DNA from: Nectonema munidae
Taxonomy: Eukaryota; Nematomorpha; Nectonematoida; Nectonematidae
Reading direction: 5' to 3'
NCBI GenBank assembly: GCA_030549495.1
Contig: JAUIRK010000860.1
Location: 10,001 to 74,000, forward strand
Length of the DNA: 64,000 nucleotides
Both the position numbers and the translations under genes were made by a program. Positions 35,459 to 47,589 of this stretch are shown one piece after another. A model generated the notes under the pieces. That model saw only the letters and a list, made by a program, of their open reading frames with translations. It searched no databases and was not told the DNA's origin. Positions within the stretch are counted from its first letter, which is position 1; each line of letters opens with the position of its first letter.

Positions 35459-37553
35459 GGTTTGATAAAAGATCAAAAGAAAAACTTCTAGATCTATTTT
35501 GCTCATAACTAAGGTATCCAAAAAAGGTAGTGTTTAGTTTGACTCAAAAATTCAACAAAAATATTGGTCACATTTCTTGGATGTACTATTAGAAAGAAAG
35601 TACATTAATCTTTTATGCCATTTCCGAGATTTTCCATTGTAAGATTAGGTAGAACGTGGCCCAAATGGCTTCCCATTGTATGCCATGTATTTGATGATGC
35701 ATAGTGTTATCGAATTTAAAAAGACTGTTATTGAAAATGGAAACTTGATAGCGTTTCCTTCATGTTTTGAGAGGAAAACACTTTACTCTTCCCATATGTT
35801 GCATCATGTTAATGTAAGCATGAGGAAGCAACATAGAAAGAACAGTAATTATTTATTTTGTGAAATAATTTGTTGATGTGTGAATATTCTTCTGAATTTT
35901 TAAAATTCTATCAAAATTAAAATCAAAACTTATTCAAAAAGATCAGCCTACGATTCGTTGTCAACAATCGAGTTAATGGAATCATGCCTCGTTTTATGAA
36001 GCCTCATTGTTACTTACTTTTGGTGAATGGTATTCTCTTTGGCTTCAATGATTGGATACAATTTTTCATGGATGAATAATTTTTTGATTTTGACACGTAC
36101 AAAAAATTTTCATGCCTGCTTATTTTTTTGCTTTTAAGTTTGTGAATGAAGTTTTGATTGGAGCTCCTTTCACCGTCACTGAAGATCTTGTTAAGCACTT
36201 TGACATTTCCGTTGTGTGTCACGGTGAAACATTTGTTCCGAATGATGAAAACAACCTAGATCCTTTTGCCTATCCCAAAAAGCACATCTTTCACATCGTG
36301 AATAGTCACAACAAATTAACGACTTCCAAAGTTTTGGAAAGAATCATACAAAACAGGTAACACGCGCATATGTTCTTCAGAAGTGTCATCATATATGATT
36401 GACGTGGCGAGTCTTGTTCAAAGGGGTCATTGCGAATTTTTTCAATTAAGCTCTTGCGTACGATATATAGCCGAGGTGGCATGAAACCGCTTTCAAAAAA
36501 TTTTTATATTTCAAAAAGCTTCATGCTATTTAATTGCGAAAAAAATGTTAAATTTAAAATTTAGCTATTTTCCCATGCTAGAATAAAATAAGGAAAAAAG
36601 AAAGTGTAACAATTTTAAATTACAAAGACAAAACAACTTCATAATTTAAACAATTGTGTTAAAGCAGTTTGCAATAGTTCTCTTAGATTTTGATTGGGTT
36701 TCCCTTTAAAATATGTGCAATAATCGTGTAATTTATTGTAAATATTTGTCTAAAATTTTAATTGTGTCAAGAGACTATGTATTTGTGCTCAAATGGATCA
36801 TTGGTGAACGTGTGGGAGGATATTTTGTTAAAAAAGTCACTCTGATGCACAAAACTCTTACAATGTTGCTGCCACTAAAGCAGGCTTATTTCATTAAAGT
36901 CGCAAAAAACAAGTTGATCTTTGAAACAACTATTTATGAGGTTATTTTAGATAAATTGTTTGAATTCTTTATTCACTATTTATCAATGGATTAATATTTT
37001 CAGATCGATTCATATTGATCGATATAATCTTGATAAAAAGAACGCAATAAGTTTTCTGCTTTCGATTTTGTGACGTATGGCGATTTTGGATTACCTGTAA
37101 ATGATGAAGGACCGTCAACCCATAAAATACGTGGAACGAATTTATTAATACAATACTAGGCATGATTTATAAAAGTTGTGGGTGTGGGACATTTGGGAGC
37201 CGAATTTTTCGTTGTTCTTGTTGGCCGCTGAATTACGCTACACTCTAACTGGTCAGTCCAAAACACATTTTTATTTGAAAGTGAGTGAACACTTTTCTAT
37301 CCCCATATTGCCCACATTGTTAGGGTTGACCCCCAGATTATTCGATCTCATCATTATTAGCGTCGTTCACACTCAAGCTGTTTTTCGTCAACATGTTTGC
37401 AAATCTCGCACAAAAAATTGAGAAAATAATTTTGGAATTTATAAACTCTGGATAGCGAATCCAACATCATTCATATTTATTTTGCATTAATATGCATACT
37501 TCCTCGGGGCACTACAAAATATGGGGGCTTGAATACGGTTGTCTAGAGCTGAC
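32794..37553. repeat. Segmental duplication, copy B (matches 1366-16731)
   Basis: The compact copy of the duplicated block: LINE-A, then 280 bp of private sequence (35459-35740), then the Pcyt2 exon and its downstream flank. It has undisturbed target sites for piggyBac-1 (TTAA 32794-32797), Tigger-1 (TA near 34521) and element H (near 34613). It ends at CTAGAGCTGAC, after which piggyBac-2 territory begins. Confidence 0.9.
36139..36356 (+). CDS. Pcyt2: Pcyt2-like exon, copy B
   Basis: 218 nt with acceptor TTTGCTTTTAAG and donor AACAG/GTAACA. It encodes FVNEVLIGAPFTVTEDLVK, HFDISVVCHGETFVP and LDPFAYPKKHIFHIVNSH. It follows the two upstream exons in the right order and phase (VLSVLSYK/FVNEV), so it belongs to the same gene model. 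Relative to copy A it has Y to F, N to H and Q to H changes and lacks one codon, with no silent change. No further downstream exon was found before 37553. Confidence 0.85.
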
Positions 37554-37938
37554 CCTCACAGTACGTAGCTTTTTCGCATCCCTTCAAAGGACGGAGTAAT
37601 GGAGTAAAACTCCATATATACTCTGTGCATTGAGAGCGAAGAGGGATGAGCAAACACGAAATAATCAATAATGTTAAATGCATACATATGATGCACTACA
37701 CTATCTTTCGAAGCATATGATGTCATCATCATATTTCTTGTGCTTTTCTATCATTTTATTTATTCTTTCTTATTACCACTTCTGTCATCATATTTCTTAT
37801 GTTTTTCTATCATTTTATTTATTCTTATTACATCATATTTATTGCGTTTTCCGTTCATTTTATTTATTCTTATAACCGCTTTGCAAATTTCTTCTCTCAT
37901 TGAAACGCTATTTTTTCATTATCATTTTCTAACAAACC
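37554..37938. other. Leader of piggyBac-2 with imperfect repeats
   Basis: Begins CCCTCACAGTACGTAG, which resembles the piggyBac-3 terminus CCCTCGCACTACGGA, although no TTAA precedes it. At 37720-37880 there are about three imperfect copies of a block of about 55 bp built on CTATCATTTTATTTATTC. Confidence 0.45.
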
Positions 37939-39429
37939 ATGAGTGATATTAGTGAAATAAGCGATTCATATACTTACTCCTCAAAAAGTTTTGAAAGTGA
38001 AAGTTCTCATTCTGATGACTCTTTTGATCTTTCTGACAGTTTGATTGCTCCTGATAACACTACTTTTACCTGGGAGCCAATACAAAGTACATAAGGAAGG
38101 CCTTTATGTCGTAATATTATAGATGTTTCCCAATCACAACCTGGACCTAAAAATGGGGCTGAATTATTGAAAGACAGTATGGAAATCTTTCAACTTTTTA
38201 TGACAGAAGCTTTGATTGCTCAAATTTATAGTTTAACTAAATTAAAAATGAGAAACAATTACGAGTATTTTTAGTTTTATATCCATTTGTGTAAACTGGC
38301 AGTTTTCTTAGGAGTGCTGAACCTAAACATGTTAGTCTGCTTACTGCTTACCAACGATTTGATGTTAGCAATTTATTGGCCTACTTCGCTTGCATTCTAC
38401 ACATAGGACAATCGAAAAATCAGTCTATTAGTCTAAAGTACCTTTTTTCAGAAAAGCAAGGCGAACCATTTTTGAAAGCTGCACTTTCAAGAGACATGTT
38501 TTATGTTATACATTTATTTATATGTTTCGATGATAAAAGATTTAGAAATAGTAATGACAAAATTTCAGCAATCAGATTTATTCATGATTATTTTTATGAT
38601 ATATTTTCTAAGTACTATACCCCTACAGAATTTGTCACAGTGGATGAACAGTTAGTAAAATTTAGGGGAGGATGCCCTGTAAAAATTTACGACCTTTCAA
38701 AACCAGGTCGTTACGGCATTAAAATATACCATTGTAATGATTTTAAAAGTTTTTACATTTTAAAACCACAAATCTATGTTTCAGGGCTAGATGATCGTAG
38801 TTATTTTAGTGGGGAAAGCATTGTCAAACGTCTAGTTAGTGACTCGAGCTTGCCTAAGGGCATAGGAATAATAACCGATCGGTTTTTTACTACAATTTAT
38901 GTGAATGGGCTAACAGCAATGGCTACACAATTTGTGGAACAGTAAGATCTAACAGAACCTTTATACCTCATATAATAAGGCCTAATTACTTGAGAACATT
39001 AAATCTAACAGAATGTGAAAGTAAATTTTTGTTCACTAGAAATGCTTCTTTGACAGCCTATATTCCCCGCAAACATGCACATAAAATTTTAAGGTTGTTT
39101 ATCTTTTGTCAAGCCAACACCTCAAGGAAATTAAAACAGAATGTCCGTACAGTATTCCGGGAACTATTACTCTGTATAATCAATATAAAAGTGGTGTTGA
39201 TACGGCCAACAAAATGCTTAGATCCTACACTTGCTATAAACCAAATAGGAGGTGGACATACGCACTTTTTATTAATTACTTAGATATATGCCATAATAGT
39301 TGGATTATTTCTAAACATAATTGTCCAAATTTATATCCTACTATCAAAGCTGGAGGTAGGAAATATTTCCTCAGAAATTTATGTTTGCGACTCTCTGATG
39401 TTTCCATGAGGCTTAGATCCGAAAATTGA
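37939..39429 (+). pseudogene. piggyBac-2 transposase, broken
   Basis: piggyBac-family transposase starting MSDISEISDSYTYSSKSFES. The Ser/Asp-rich N-terminus (DSLIAPDNTTFTWEP) resembles that of piggyBac-3. The core contains LLAYFACILHIGQSKNQSIS, EFVTVDEQLVKFRGGCPVKI (first catalytic D), GIGIITDRFFTT (second D) and LYNQYKSGVDTANKMLRSYT (third D). It ends MRLRSEN at 39429 without the C-terminal Cys-rich domain that piggyBac-3 keeps. One in-frame stop near 38091 and frame changes near 38290, 38935 and 39105 break it; part of the 38275-38300 region may be a small intron, as in piggyBac-3. It is clearly a sister of piggyBac-3. Confidence 0.9.
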
Positions 39430-39620
39430 ATGTTTTCTTTTTCTTTGTAATAATTTTATTTTTGTAGAAACATTTTCATGTGGAAAGCTTTAATCTAAAT
39501 TCTGAAAATAAATGTTTCTTTTTTATTTTAATTCATTATAAACTGTGATGGAATATTTTTCTATAAATATATATCTCATAACCTGTACGGTTGAACGCGG
39601 GTAGACAACTTGCGTGTTAT

Positions 39621-40029
39621 CTCCAACCCGTATATTACGATGATTCTTCTCCAACCTGTATTCTACGATGATTCATATCCAAACTATATACTACAATGAT
39701 TCATCTCCAACCTGTATACTACGATGATTCATCTCCAACCTGTATACTACGATGATTCATCTCCAACCTGTATACTACGATAATTCATCTCCAACCTGTA
39801 TACTACGATGATTCATCTTCAACCTGTATACTACGATGGTTTCTATTCCATGTACAAATAACTAGGGAGACATTGTTCAACTTTCTGTTCACATTCTGCT
39901 AGATGTAAGATTTGATATACCTCATTCGGGGAGACGAGCTCATTAAGTTATTACCTATATACATTATACCTGTATACTACGATGGTTCATCTCCAACCTG
40001 TATACCGCGATAATTCATCTCCAACCTAT
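39621..40029. repeat. 28-bp minisatellite
   Basis: About eight tandem copies of CTCCAACCTGTATACTACGA plus TGATTCAT between 39621 and 39840, and two more at about 39966-40029. The intervening text (TAGATGTAAGATTTGATATA then CCTCATTCGGGGAGA) is itself repeated at about 39900, 40042 and, shortened, 40204. The array is therefore compound. Confidence 0.88.
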
Positions 40030-40796
40030 CAGTTCATATTTTGCTAGATGTAAGATTTGATATACCTCATTCGGGGAGAGGATGTTAGATAAGTTATTAA
40101 TTTTTTCACGATATTAAATAATATATTTTATCAAATAATCAAAATAAAATTCTGTAATCAAAGAATCGAAAAATATTCTTTAAAATCAAAAAATATCAAA
40201 CTTTCTGTTCATATTTTGCTACCTCATACGATATTACAAAAGTTATTACCTATACTTTGTAATTTGCACGATTTTAAATATTATATTTGTATAAAATGCC
40301 TAGTTATAACAAAAGTATTAAAAAGGCTGGATTTTCCAAAGATCAATCAAAATTAAAGTTCACAAAAAAAATGAATGTCAGACAATTAGTGAGTTGAAAA
40401 AACGATAACCAAATCGAAAGACCATCTCTAGATGAAAATGCCACTTCATCGCAATCATTTGAAAACACGTTTGAAGAAGTTTATGCGAAAAATTTTATAT
40501 ATAAATTTATATATACATATATATATATATATCATTTAAAAATCTATTGCTTGATACTGCATTTGGGATACTTTGACTTAAATTTGATTCATTTTGGTAC
40601 CCATTTAAGACCATTGTTCCCTTTTGCTTTGCAGAAGAATTAAGGCAGACGATCTGCTAGTGAGTTTATCTTAGTTGTTTGTTTCTTTTTTGAAGCGCAT
40701 TTTGTCTGAACAAAGATCATCAATGCTCCATGAACGAAAGCGAAATCTTATAATTTTATCATATTTGAGAAAGCAGAATTCAATTGTTTTGAATCT

Positions 40797-41330
40797 ATAA
40801 ATGAAATTGGCATTGTTGATTTGATATGAAAATGTGTATATTTCAGGTAAAATTTTAATGAATGTTCTCGAAGACATTTTAGAAATAAACCGCAACTTTG
40901 TTTCACACTTATAAATATTTTCAAATTCTAAATGCAAAAACAATCCATAAATGAAATAGGCATTGTTGATTTTTTATAAAAGCGTGTATATTTCATGTAA
41001 AATTTTAATTAATGTTCTCGGAGACAGATTTTAAAAATAAACCGCAAATTTGTTTTACATTGATTAGCATTTTCAAATTCTAAATGCAAAAAGAATTTAT
41101 AAATGAAATTGCGATTGTTGATTTGTTATAATAATGTGTATATTCCATGTAAAATTTGAATGAATGTTTTCAGAGACAGATTTTAGAAGTAAACCGCAGG
41201 TTTGTTACACACTTATATGTATTTTCAATTTCTAAATTCCAAAAATGAAATCAGTATGCCCGATTTGATATAAAAAAATATATCATGTAAAATTTGAAGG
41301 TATATTTTATTAGATATATTTCTCATCAAT
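40797..41330. repeat. Tandem repeat of about 150 bp, three copies plus a partial fourth
   Basis: Units begin ATAAATGAAAT(T/A)G at about 40797, 40945 and 41097, each with GTGTATATTTCATGTAAAAT, an AATGTTCTCGGAGACAGA-like core and AAACCGCAAATTTG. A partial copy follows at about 41243. No coding potential was recognised. Confidence 0.8.
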
Positions 41331-41640
41331 CAAAATTTTGATTGACATTTCCCAAAAAGTAACCATGATTTTGAAAAAATTTAAACAATAAAGTGTTATG
41401 TGTTCAAAACTGTAAATATTTATAAATTTTCAAACGAGTATATAATATAGAACCAAGGTTATAAGCTTAACTTGAGATACTGTCAGAATTTTGCTGAAAA
41501 AGTTTAACTTTTCATTTTGATTGACAGATTTAGACATGAAAAGGTGATTCAACTGCCATGAAAATGAATTTTAGGAAATGTCACGAAGTATGGTAGCAAA
41601 AGATGTAGTCAATCTGGTACAAGAGACATTTTAGTTGATG

Positions 41641-41777
41641 GGGGGGGGGGGCTAAAATAGCCCCCTCGTCACTGATAGGGTTAAAAACTTAATCAGGGTG
41701 ATTCATATTTTTAAATATAAGCCTATATTTTGTGCCCCCCCCCCCCCCCATGTACTTCGCTCTGGCTACGCCACTGT
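41641..41777. mobile_element. hAT-like terminus with G and C homopolymer runs
   Basis: The right edge read on the minus strand is CAGTGGCGTAGCCAGAGCGA, a common hAT end sequence. The left part has a run of G followed by GCTAAAATAGCCCCC and TCGTCACTG. A matching second terminus and a target duplication were not found, so the element may be truncated. Confidence 0.45.
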
Positions 41778-42010
41778 TGTGATGTCAATCAAACTATACA
41801 TTAGTAAACTCTATCATAATATAAAGATTAATTAAAAAAATATTTTTATAGATTTCAAATTTAATTAGAATTCATTAACTATATTTTACTAAAGATCCTA
41901 GATTTACTATAATATGTAATTAACTATTTAAATATTTTACTATAGATTCTAGATTTCATTTGAGAGTAAATAAAAAAAAATATTTAATTTAGAAATAAAA
42001 AATACATACT

Positions 42011-42983
42011 TTATCTCTGTTCAATACTTTGAGGTTGCAATAAATCTTTTAAAAAATTTAAAAACACAGAAAATAATTTTGCTTTTGGAAAATGGCTTCT
42101 CCATACGAACTCATCTAAATATGATTTGAATAATTCGTTGGAAGTACCAAACTGTCTTTTAAATTTTCCTTTGGCCCGCATCCAAAGATTTTCAATGTTT
42201 TGCGTGTGAATGTTCATATCATTTAGGTCAACAAAGTTACGTTGGTGTATAACTACCCAATGATCATAAACTCCATTATTATAGTTAGAAATGTTCCTGT
42301 AAGCAGGCCATCCGTCAGAAACAATAATGGATCCTAGTAGTATGTGTCTTTGTATAATTTGTGTAAAAGTTGTTTCGCTCCTATCTTCAACTTCAACTAA
42401 AAAACATTTCTTACTATTTCTTTCAATTCCTCCAAACACCCAATGACCTTCTCTTCAAGTACCTCTGTGATATTTTCTATGAAAAAACTTGCTTTCATCA
42501 ATTTCTACTATAATTTGTTCAAAGTTTTCATCAAAACCTCCAACCAACAGTTAGACAATTTCTTTCAACCCAACTTGTAGCAATCTCTCTACAAAAATTA
42601 GCCCAGTCTACAGCAGTTCGTCCAATTCCAATAGATGCTTCATGAATAATAGCGTTTAATGAATAGTCACGACACCATTCATAAATGAACAAAAACATAG
42701 AATAAGGTGAGATGGCTTTTTGCAAAAAAAGATCCTAATGGTTTTTTTTTACCACAAACATAATATTTCCAACAATATCCATCAGATACATCATTTCTCT
42801 TTATTTACAATTTTGTTGGCAATCATTGCATTGGAAAATATTTAAAATAACTTTGTGCGAAGCAAACCATTTTAAAATTTCTAATTTATCATTTGAATTT
42901 AAAACTTGTAACAGAGAAGAAAAATTTCAATTTTCAGATAAAATTGTATTCTCACTCAGAGTAGTACCCGTAAGTTCATTCAT
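42011..42983 (-). pseudogene. Merlin / ISXO2-like (IS1595-type DDE) transposase, broken
   Basis: Transposase related to the bacterial IS1595/IS1016 group, the eukaryotic Merlin superfamily. The probable start is MNELTGTTLSENTILSEN at 42983. An N-terminal zinc-binding segment follows (CNDCQQNCK, then DGYCWKYYVCGKKKP). The first catalytic part is VEIDESKFFHRKYHRGT, then VFGGIERNSKKCFLVEVEDR, the second DGWPAYRNIS, then NTQNIENLWMRAKGKFKRQF with the catalytic E. It ends QSIEQR at 42011. Stops near 42925 and 42800, and frame changes near 42730, 42545 and 42455, break it. No inverted repeats were identified. Confidence 0.78.
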
Positions 42984-43552
42984 TTCAGATGAAAATGAAT
43001 TGATAGAACAAATGATGAAAGAAAATATACTTCTTACGCTCGCGTCAAAACAACTCGTCAAATTATACATGTGTCTGATCGATTTGAGTGAGTGTAGAAT
43101 ATGTGGGTGAATTTGGTTATATTTTCCGTGTGTTGTTTTTTATTTGTTTGGATGCATATGTGTGGTATCAAGTAATAACAACAAAAGAATGTTTTCGTTA
43201 TTCAAACCCATACAAAACACATCATACACGTATGAATCAGTATTAGCACATAAGCGTGTTGCTATCTATGCTGAGCGAAACATCTTATACGAATACAACC
43301 AGAACCACACAACAAACGCTATACGCTAATCGATAGCTGTGTGTTTTGCTATAAATTGATTAGATGTTTTGATACGAGCATAAGAAATTTGTTTTCCTAC
43401 GACCTACATCAATAATTGTTTCACTTTCTTAAGAAGTGAATGCAATTACTGACTACTCTGAGTCACGAAATTTTATCTAAAAATGGAAACTTCTGATTTT
43501 TATTTCACGAATGATAAATTAGATTTTTAAAATAGTTAATAAAACTATACTA
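42984..43552. other. Intergenic, nothing recognised
   Basis: AT-rich spacer between the Merlin-like relic and the CRHH-type element. A 61-codon open frame at 43144-43329 shows no recognisable domain. Confidence 0.5.
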
Positions 43553-46256
43553 GGGTGTCCCAAAAAAGTGAAGTTAAGACTAATCAATAATCTGAAATTG
43601 TGCCGAATATCATTCTTTTTAACAAGAGTTTTCTCACACCTCAAACGAGCCAAAAAATTTTGAAAAATATATTTTCGACAAAAAACAAAATTTTCTGTTA
43701 TAAACAATAAACAAACATAAAATTTATTTTTCAAAAAAAACAAAAATTACACAAAATTACTTTTTTTTTAGAAGTTATTGCTTTTCTGTTATACTCAATC
43801 GTTTGAAAAAAGGCTTGTTTTTCTTCTTCTTTTTTTGTAATAGAAGAATTAAAAGTTGTGACTAAAGAAACTACTCGCTCACACAAATCATTCACAACTT
43901 TTAAATGAGTGGTAACATCGTTGACGTAGCTGAATTCTTTTGACGCTGAAAATGGGGGAGAAATTTTTAACGAAAAGAAAAAAGACATGGATTGCTTGCT
44001 CAAAAGATCTTCAATTTGAACATTTTTGAATGAAATTTCATTTGCTTCAAACCGTCTCAGATTATATTTTGAAGGTTTCTTGTTCAAAAGATTATTTAAC
44101 ATCAATTTCTTTTTCTCAGATGTGATAAGAGTGGAAAAAAAGCTAGAGGTGAAAGGTTTTCGCTGAGATACCGTAAATGCCTCTTAAACTTTTTCATGGC
44201 AGTTGCCTCTATTTTATAATCAATTTTCTGATAGTCTTCACGTGTACAAAAAAGATTAAGGTCATTAATGGGAGCATTCACAGCATGTGGAGAGTTAAAC
44301 CAAGCTTCTACGTAAACTGAAACAATGAAAACGCATATTCTTCTCAGACTATTTTTTTCACATTGTGTTAAATCAAACAATTCTCGAAATAAAAATATTT
44401 TAAGACAGTATATACACTTTGCCATCCAACGAGCTCTGTTGTAAGCTCCAGGTTGTTTTATTTTATAATTCATCCCTCCTAGAAACGCGAGGCTTAGTTT
44501 TAATAATTCTAAATAGTCATTACGAGGTTGTTTTTTTAAGTTCATTTTTCAGAAATTCCATAACTTCTGGTTTTTTTCGGCGAAACCCATAGATCAAGCG
44601 AATCTTGCTCAACTTGGGTTTCAAAAGATTTATAAGAATGAGCTGATATAGAAGACCATTTTAATTTAAATCTTTCAAAAATTCCAATAAAAGGACCCGT
44701 TGAAACAAAAAATGAATCAAAGACTGCAGATATAAGCAATTCATGAATATGATGTCGGCAAGGAAAAAAAACAAAAGATGATCAATTTGGTTTTGAATAA
44801 GTGGACAAGCTTCCAGAGTTTACAGCGGTTGTATCAAAACACAATCCAGCAATCCATGGTAAGCAAGAAGGCCAATCTTTAAGTACTTTCAAAACTGTGT
44901 CAGCAATCATCTGACCTGATCCTTGAGACAACTCAGGAACTGAAAGAATTTTTTCAATATTTTTTCCGAATACGACAATTACAAGTCTTTCTGATTTTTT
45001 AATTAAAGAGTTCCTGAGTATTTTGGTGTCAAAATGTATAATTAAAGGAGTATTTGGACAAAATTTTCTTTGATAGTCTGAGCTAAAGAACTTTGAATTT
45101 TTTTCTTGATTTGTGCATGGTAGAACTTGAAAAAGTAATTTGATTTAAATTAACCCCAGCAGATGACAAGGCTGGAGCAACAACATGCCCGGCTTTTCGA
45201 ATAGAAGTGCCTGTTCGGTCTAAAGCGGCTATAAACTCTTCATTATTTAGTATTTCCTTTTGTTTGTTTGTTTTTAATATTTTTGTCGGTGTCTTCCTAA
45301 AAGCTGAAGTTGATGGTGCACAAGATGGCTCATAATCTGCCTCATTTATGTCATTGTCAGAAGAAATTGAAGTATTTGTGCTTTCTAAAGCAACATCTCC
45401 AGAAGCTTTTCTTTTTCTTCTAAACATTTTTTATAATATAAATTCTTATTTGTTTTTTATCAAAATTTTAGATTGTTGATGTGCGATGTCAAACAAACTA
45501 TTCAATTCTTTATCAAAATCTTTAAATTTTTTAACATGTAAAGCAGATACACGCCTTTTATTTTTCCTTAATGTTTCATGTTTTTCATAGATAAAACGTA
45601 TTTATTTGGTAACTTGACTGACGTCTTTAAACTTGCTATATTCAAAAGATTTATCAATTCATTTTCTACCATAATGCAAGATTCGTTAAGATTTTTTTCC
45701 AAATTTTTCAAAGAAAGAAAAGGTCTTTCTAAAACACATATTTAGGTCGGAAGTTGCTTACAACTATGAATTATGAAAGTCGGTTTCACAAATAATTCCA
45801 ACTGCAAAGACTAACATATTTTTACTTGTTATTGCCATTATTTTAGATAACTAAAATATCAATATAATTTATAGCATTATAAAAATAAATTATAATTTTT
45901 TTAAGATTACACTCAAAAGTGTATTTATGTGAATAATTAAAAAAACGGCCAACTTTTTTCTGTAATCACATTTATATTGTAAAACTAAAATAACCTCCAG
46001 AGAAAAAAACTTAAAAAACAAAAAAATAAAAAAAACACATTTAATTTTAAATTAAAAATAGTTTTTTTGAAAATCAAAACAACAAATAAAAATTAAAAAA
46101 AATTGAAAAATGTTTAATTTTTGAGGGCCGACTTAAAATTAAATTTTTTTATCTAAATTTTGTCTGGATTTATATTTCATGTGGGAGAATCAAACTAGAA
46201 TGTGCGCGATCAAAAATCTGTAACTTTATTTTTTCCCATTGTGGCTTGGGACACCC
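43553..46256 (-). mobile_element. CRHH-type DNA transposon, 2.7 kb, with short TIRs and TA flanks
   Basis: The left end is GGGTGTCCCAAAAAAG and the right end CTTGGGACACCC, an inverted repeat of at least 11 bp flanked by TA (43551-43552 and 46257-46258). One minus-strand transposase-like gene fills most of it. The family's superfamily name is not known to me. The gene type is common as multi-copy uncharacterised proteins in arthropods and Hydra. Confidence 0.72.
43731..45427 (-). pseudogene. CRHH-type transposase-like gene, frameshifted
   Basis: The pieces follow one another in several frames. MFRRKRKASGDVALEST begins the longest 5' piece; before it, about 45480-45800, KNKRRVSALHVKKFKDFDKE and LNSLFDIAHQQS are also typical of this family. 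Next come LIIHFDTKIL, KILSVPELSQGSGQMIADTV, LCFDTTAVNSGSLS and PCRHHIHELLISAVFD. Then PGAYNRARWMAKCIYCLKIF and WFNSPHAVNAPINDL, and finally HLKVVNDLCERVVSLVTTFN. The D in HFDTK, the D in FDTT and the CRHHxHE string suggest an RNase H-fold transposase with a CxxH insertion, as in hAT and relatives. At least five breaks are present. The function is inferred from the transposon ends; the enzyme class is not proven. Confidence 0.65.
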
Positions 46257-47589
46257 TAGGGTACATTTATTTTAAGGAAAAGTGTATAGGATTTATATTG
46301 TATTTATTACAATCTTTTAATGTCAAACGTAAGAGATACAAAAGTTTTTATCGGAGATTACATTTAAAACACAAAACAACGCGAAAACATAAATCAAGCA
46401 CTTTTGACAGATTTTCTCACCTCTTTCTCTCTCTGTCTTTCTCACCAATGTAAGAATAATAAAATTTTCTTAGTGTTATTTTGGATTTTAAAATTTTTTA
46501 GCTATGCTAGGGGTACATTTAAAAAAGGGGTTGGAAACCCCTGTTAGAGTTATTATACTTTTTTATAAGTGAGTAAATTCTCTTACCAGTTTCTAAAAAC
46601 ACTTTTAGGTACACAAACTTAATTTAATTCCTCACAAGAATAAGCAGCTAAATCTTGCTCTTTTAAAATGTTTTTTGTCACATATTATATGATACAATTT
46701 AGTACTAGAAGGTTGGTAAAGCTCCGTAGCCATCATATATGCATACACAGTTTACCCAAGATAATGTAGAAAAGCTGAGGTTAAAAAATAAATATCCTAC
46801 AGTTTTTCAAATTACATGAAATTTTGTATTGATTCAAAATTTCAGCTCATTTAAGTTTATATTTAAAGCTAAAAATTTGTAGAGGTGGGTATAGATACGT
46901 TCATATCACTCTTTAACACGGGTTTTCCAATGTTTTTATGAACCACTGTAGAGGAAAAAGTTCGAAACTATTTTTGAAGTGGAATATATCAATCGAATCT
47001 AAAATTAGTGCTGAGTAATCTTAGCCTACTTATATTTTGGAAAAAAATTATTGAGTTTAGAAATAGCACTTTTATGATTTTTTAACGAAGAGCATTCGTT
47101 ATATTTATACCGACAGTGTGCGAAGAAGAAATCACATTCCACTGCTATCACGCTTGCTATTTTTTGATTTTAACGTACAACTACAAGAAGAACACATATG
47201 GCATTACGCGTTTGTGAACGCAGTGAATTCTTATCTCGCACACGCTTTAGAGATACCCTTCCTTGTTTTTTAAACCAAGATCTTAATTTCTTGATACAAT
47301 GCCTCGTTCTAGGTTGGGTTCATTTAAATATTTACTAGTAGTTTTTAACTCTTCAAAATATGGATGAAATGTAGTTTAATGATTCAAAAAAATTTCTATC
47401 AAATTTTTTTAATTTCTTCATTTTCTTTGTGGATAAAATCATATGGCGCGTAGATTCCGTATTTCCATAAGTTTAAATCAATTTGTACGAAACTTTAAAG
47501 TTTCAAAAATAATTGAGAGACTTGAACTGGGGAGCTTCAGTCTATAGATTATAGAATCTAAGCTTTACTTAGGAAAACTTAATCCTGTG
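46257..47589. other. Intergenic, nothing recognised
   Basis: AT-rich DNA. A short plus-strand frame at 46202-46453 overlaps the transposon end and has no domain. Confidence 0.5.

Noticed and set aside
36713-36994. Open frame YVFVLKWIIGERVGGYF..., similar in both duplication copies
   Set aside because: Similarity is explained by the duplication itself, copy A has a stop, and no known family or splice join to Pcyt2 was seen.
37020-37150. Minus-strand string FVPRILWVDGPSSFTG with a possible donor, considered as a host exon
   Set aside because: No recognisable family and no acceptor or neighbouring exon; left unannotated.
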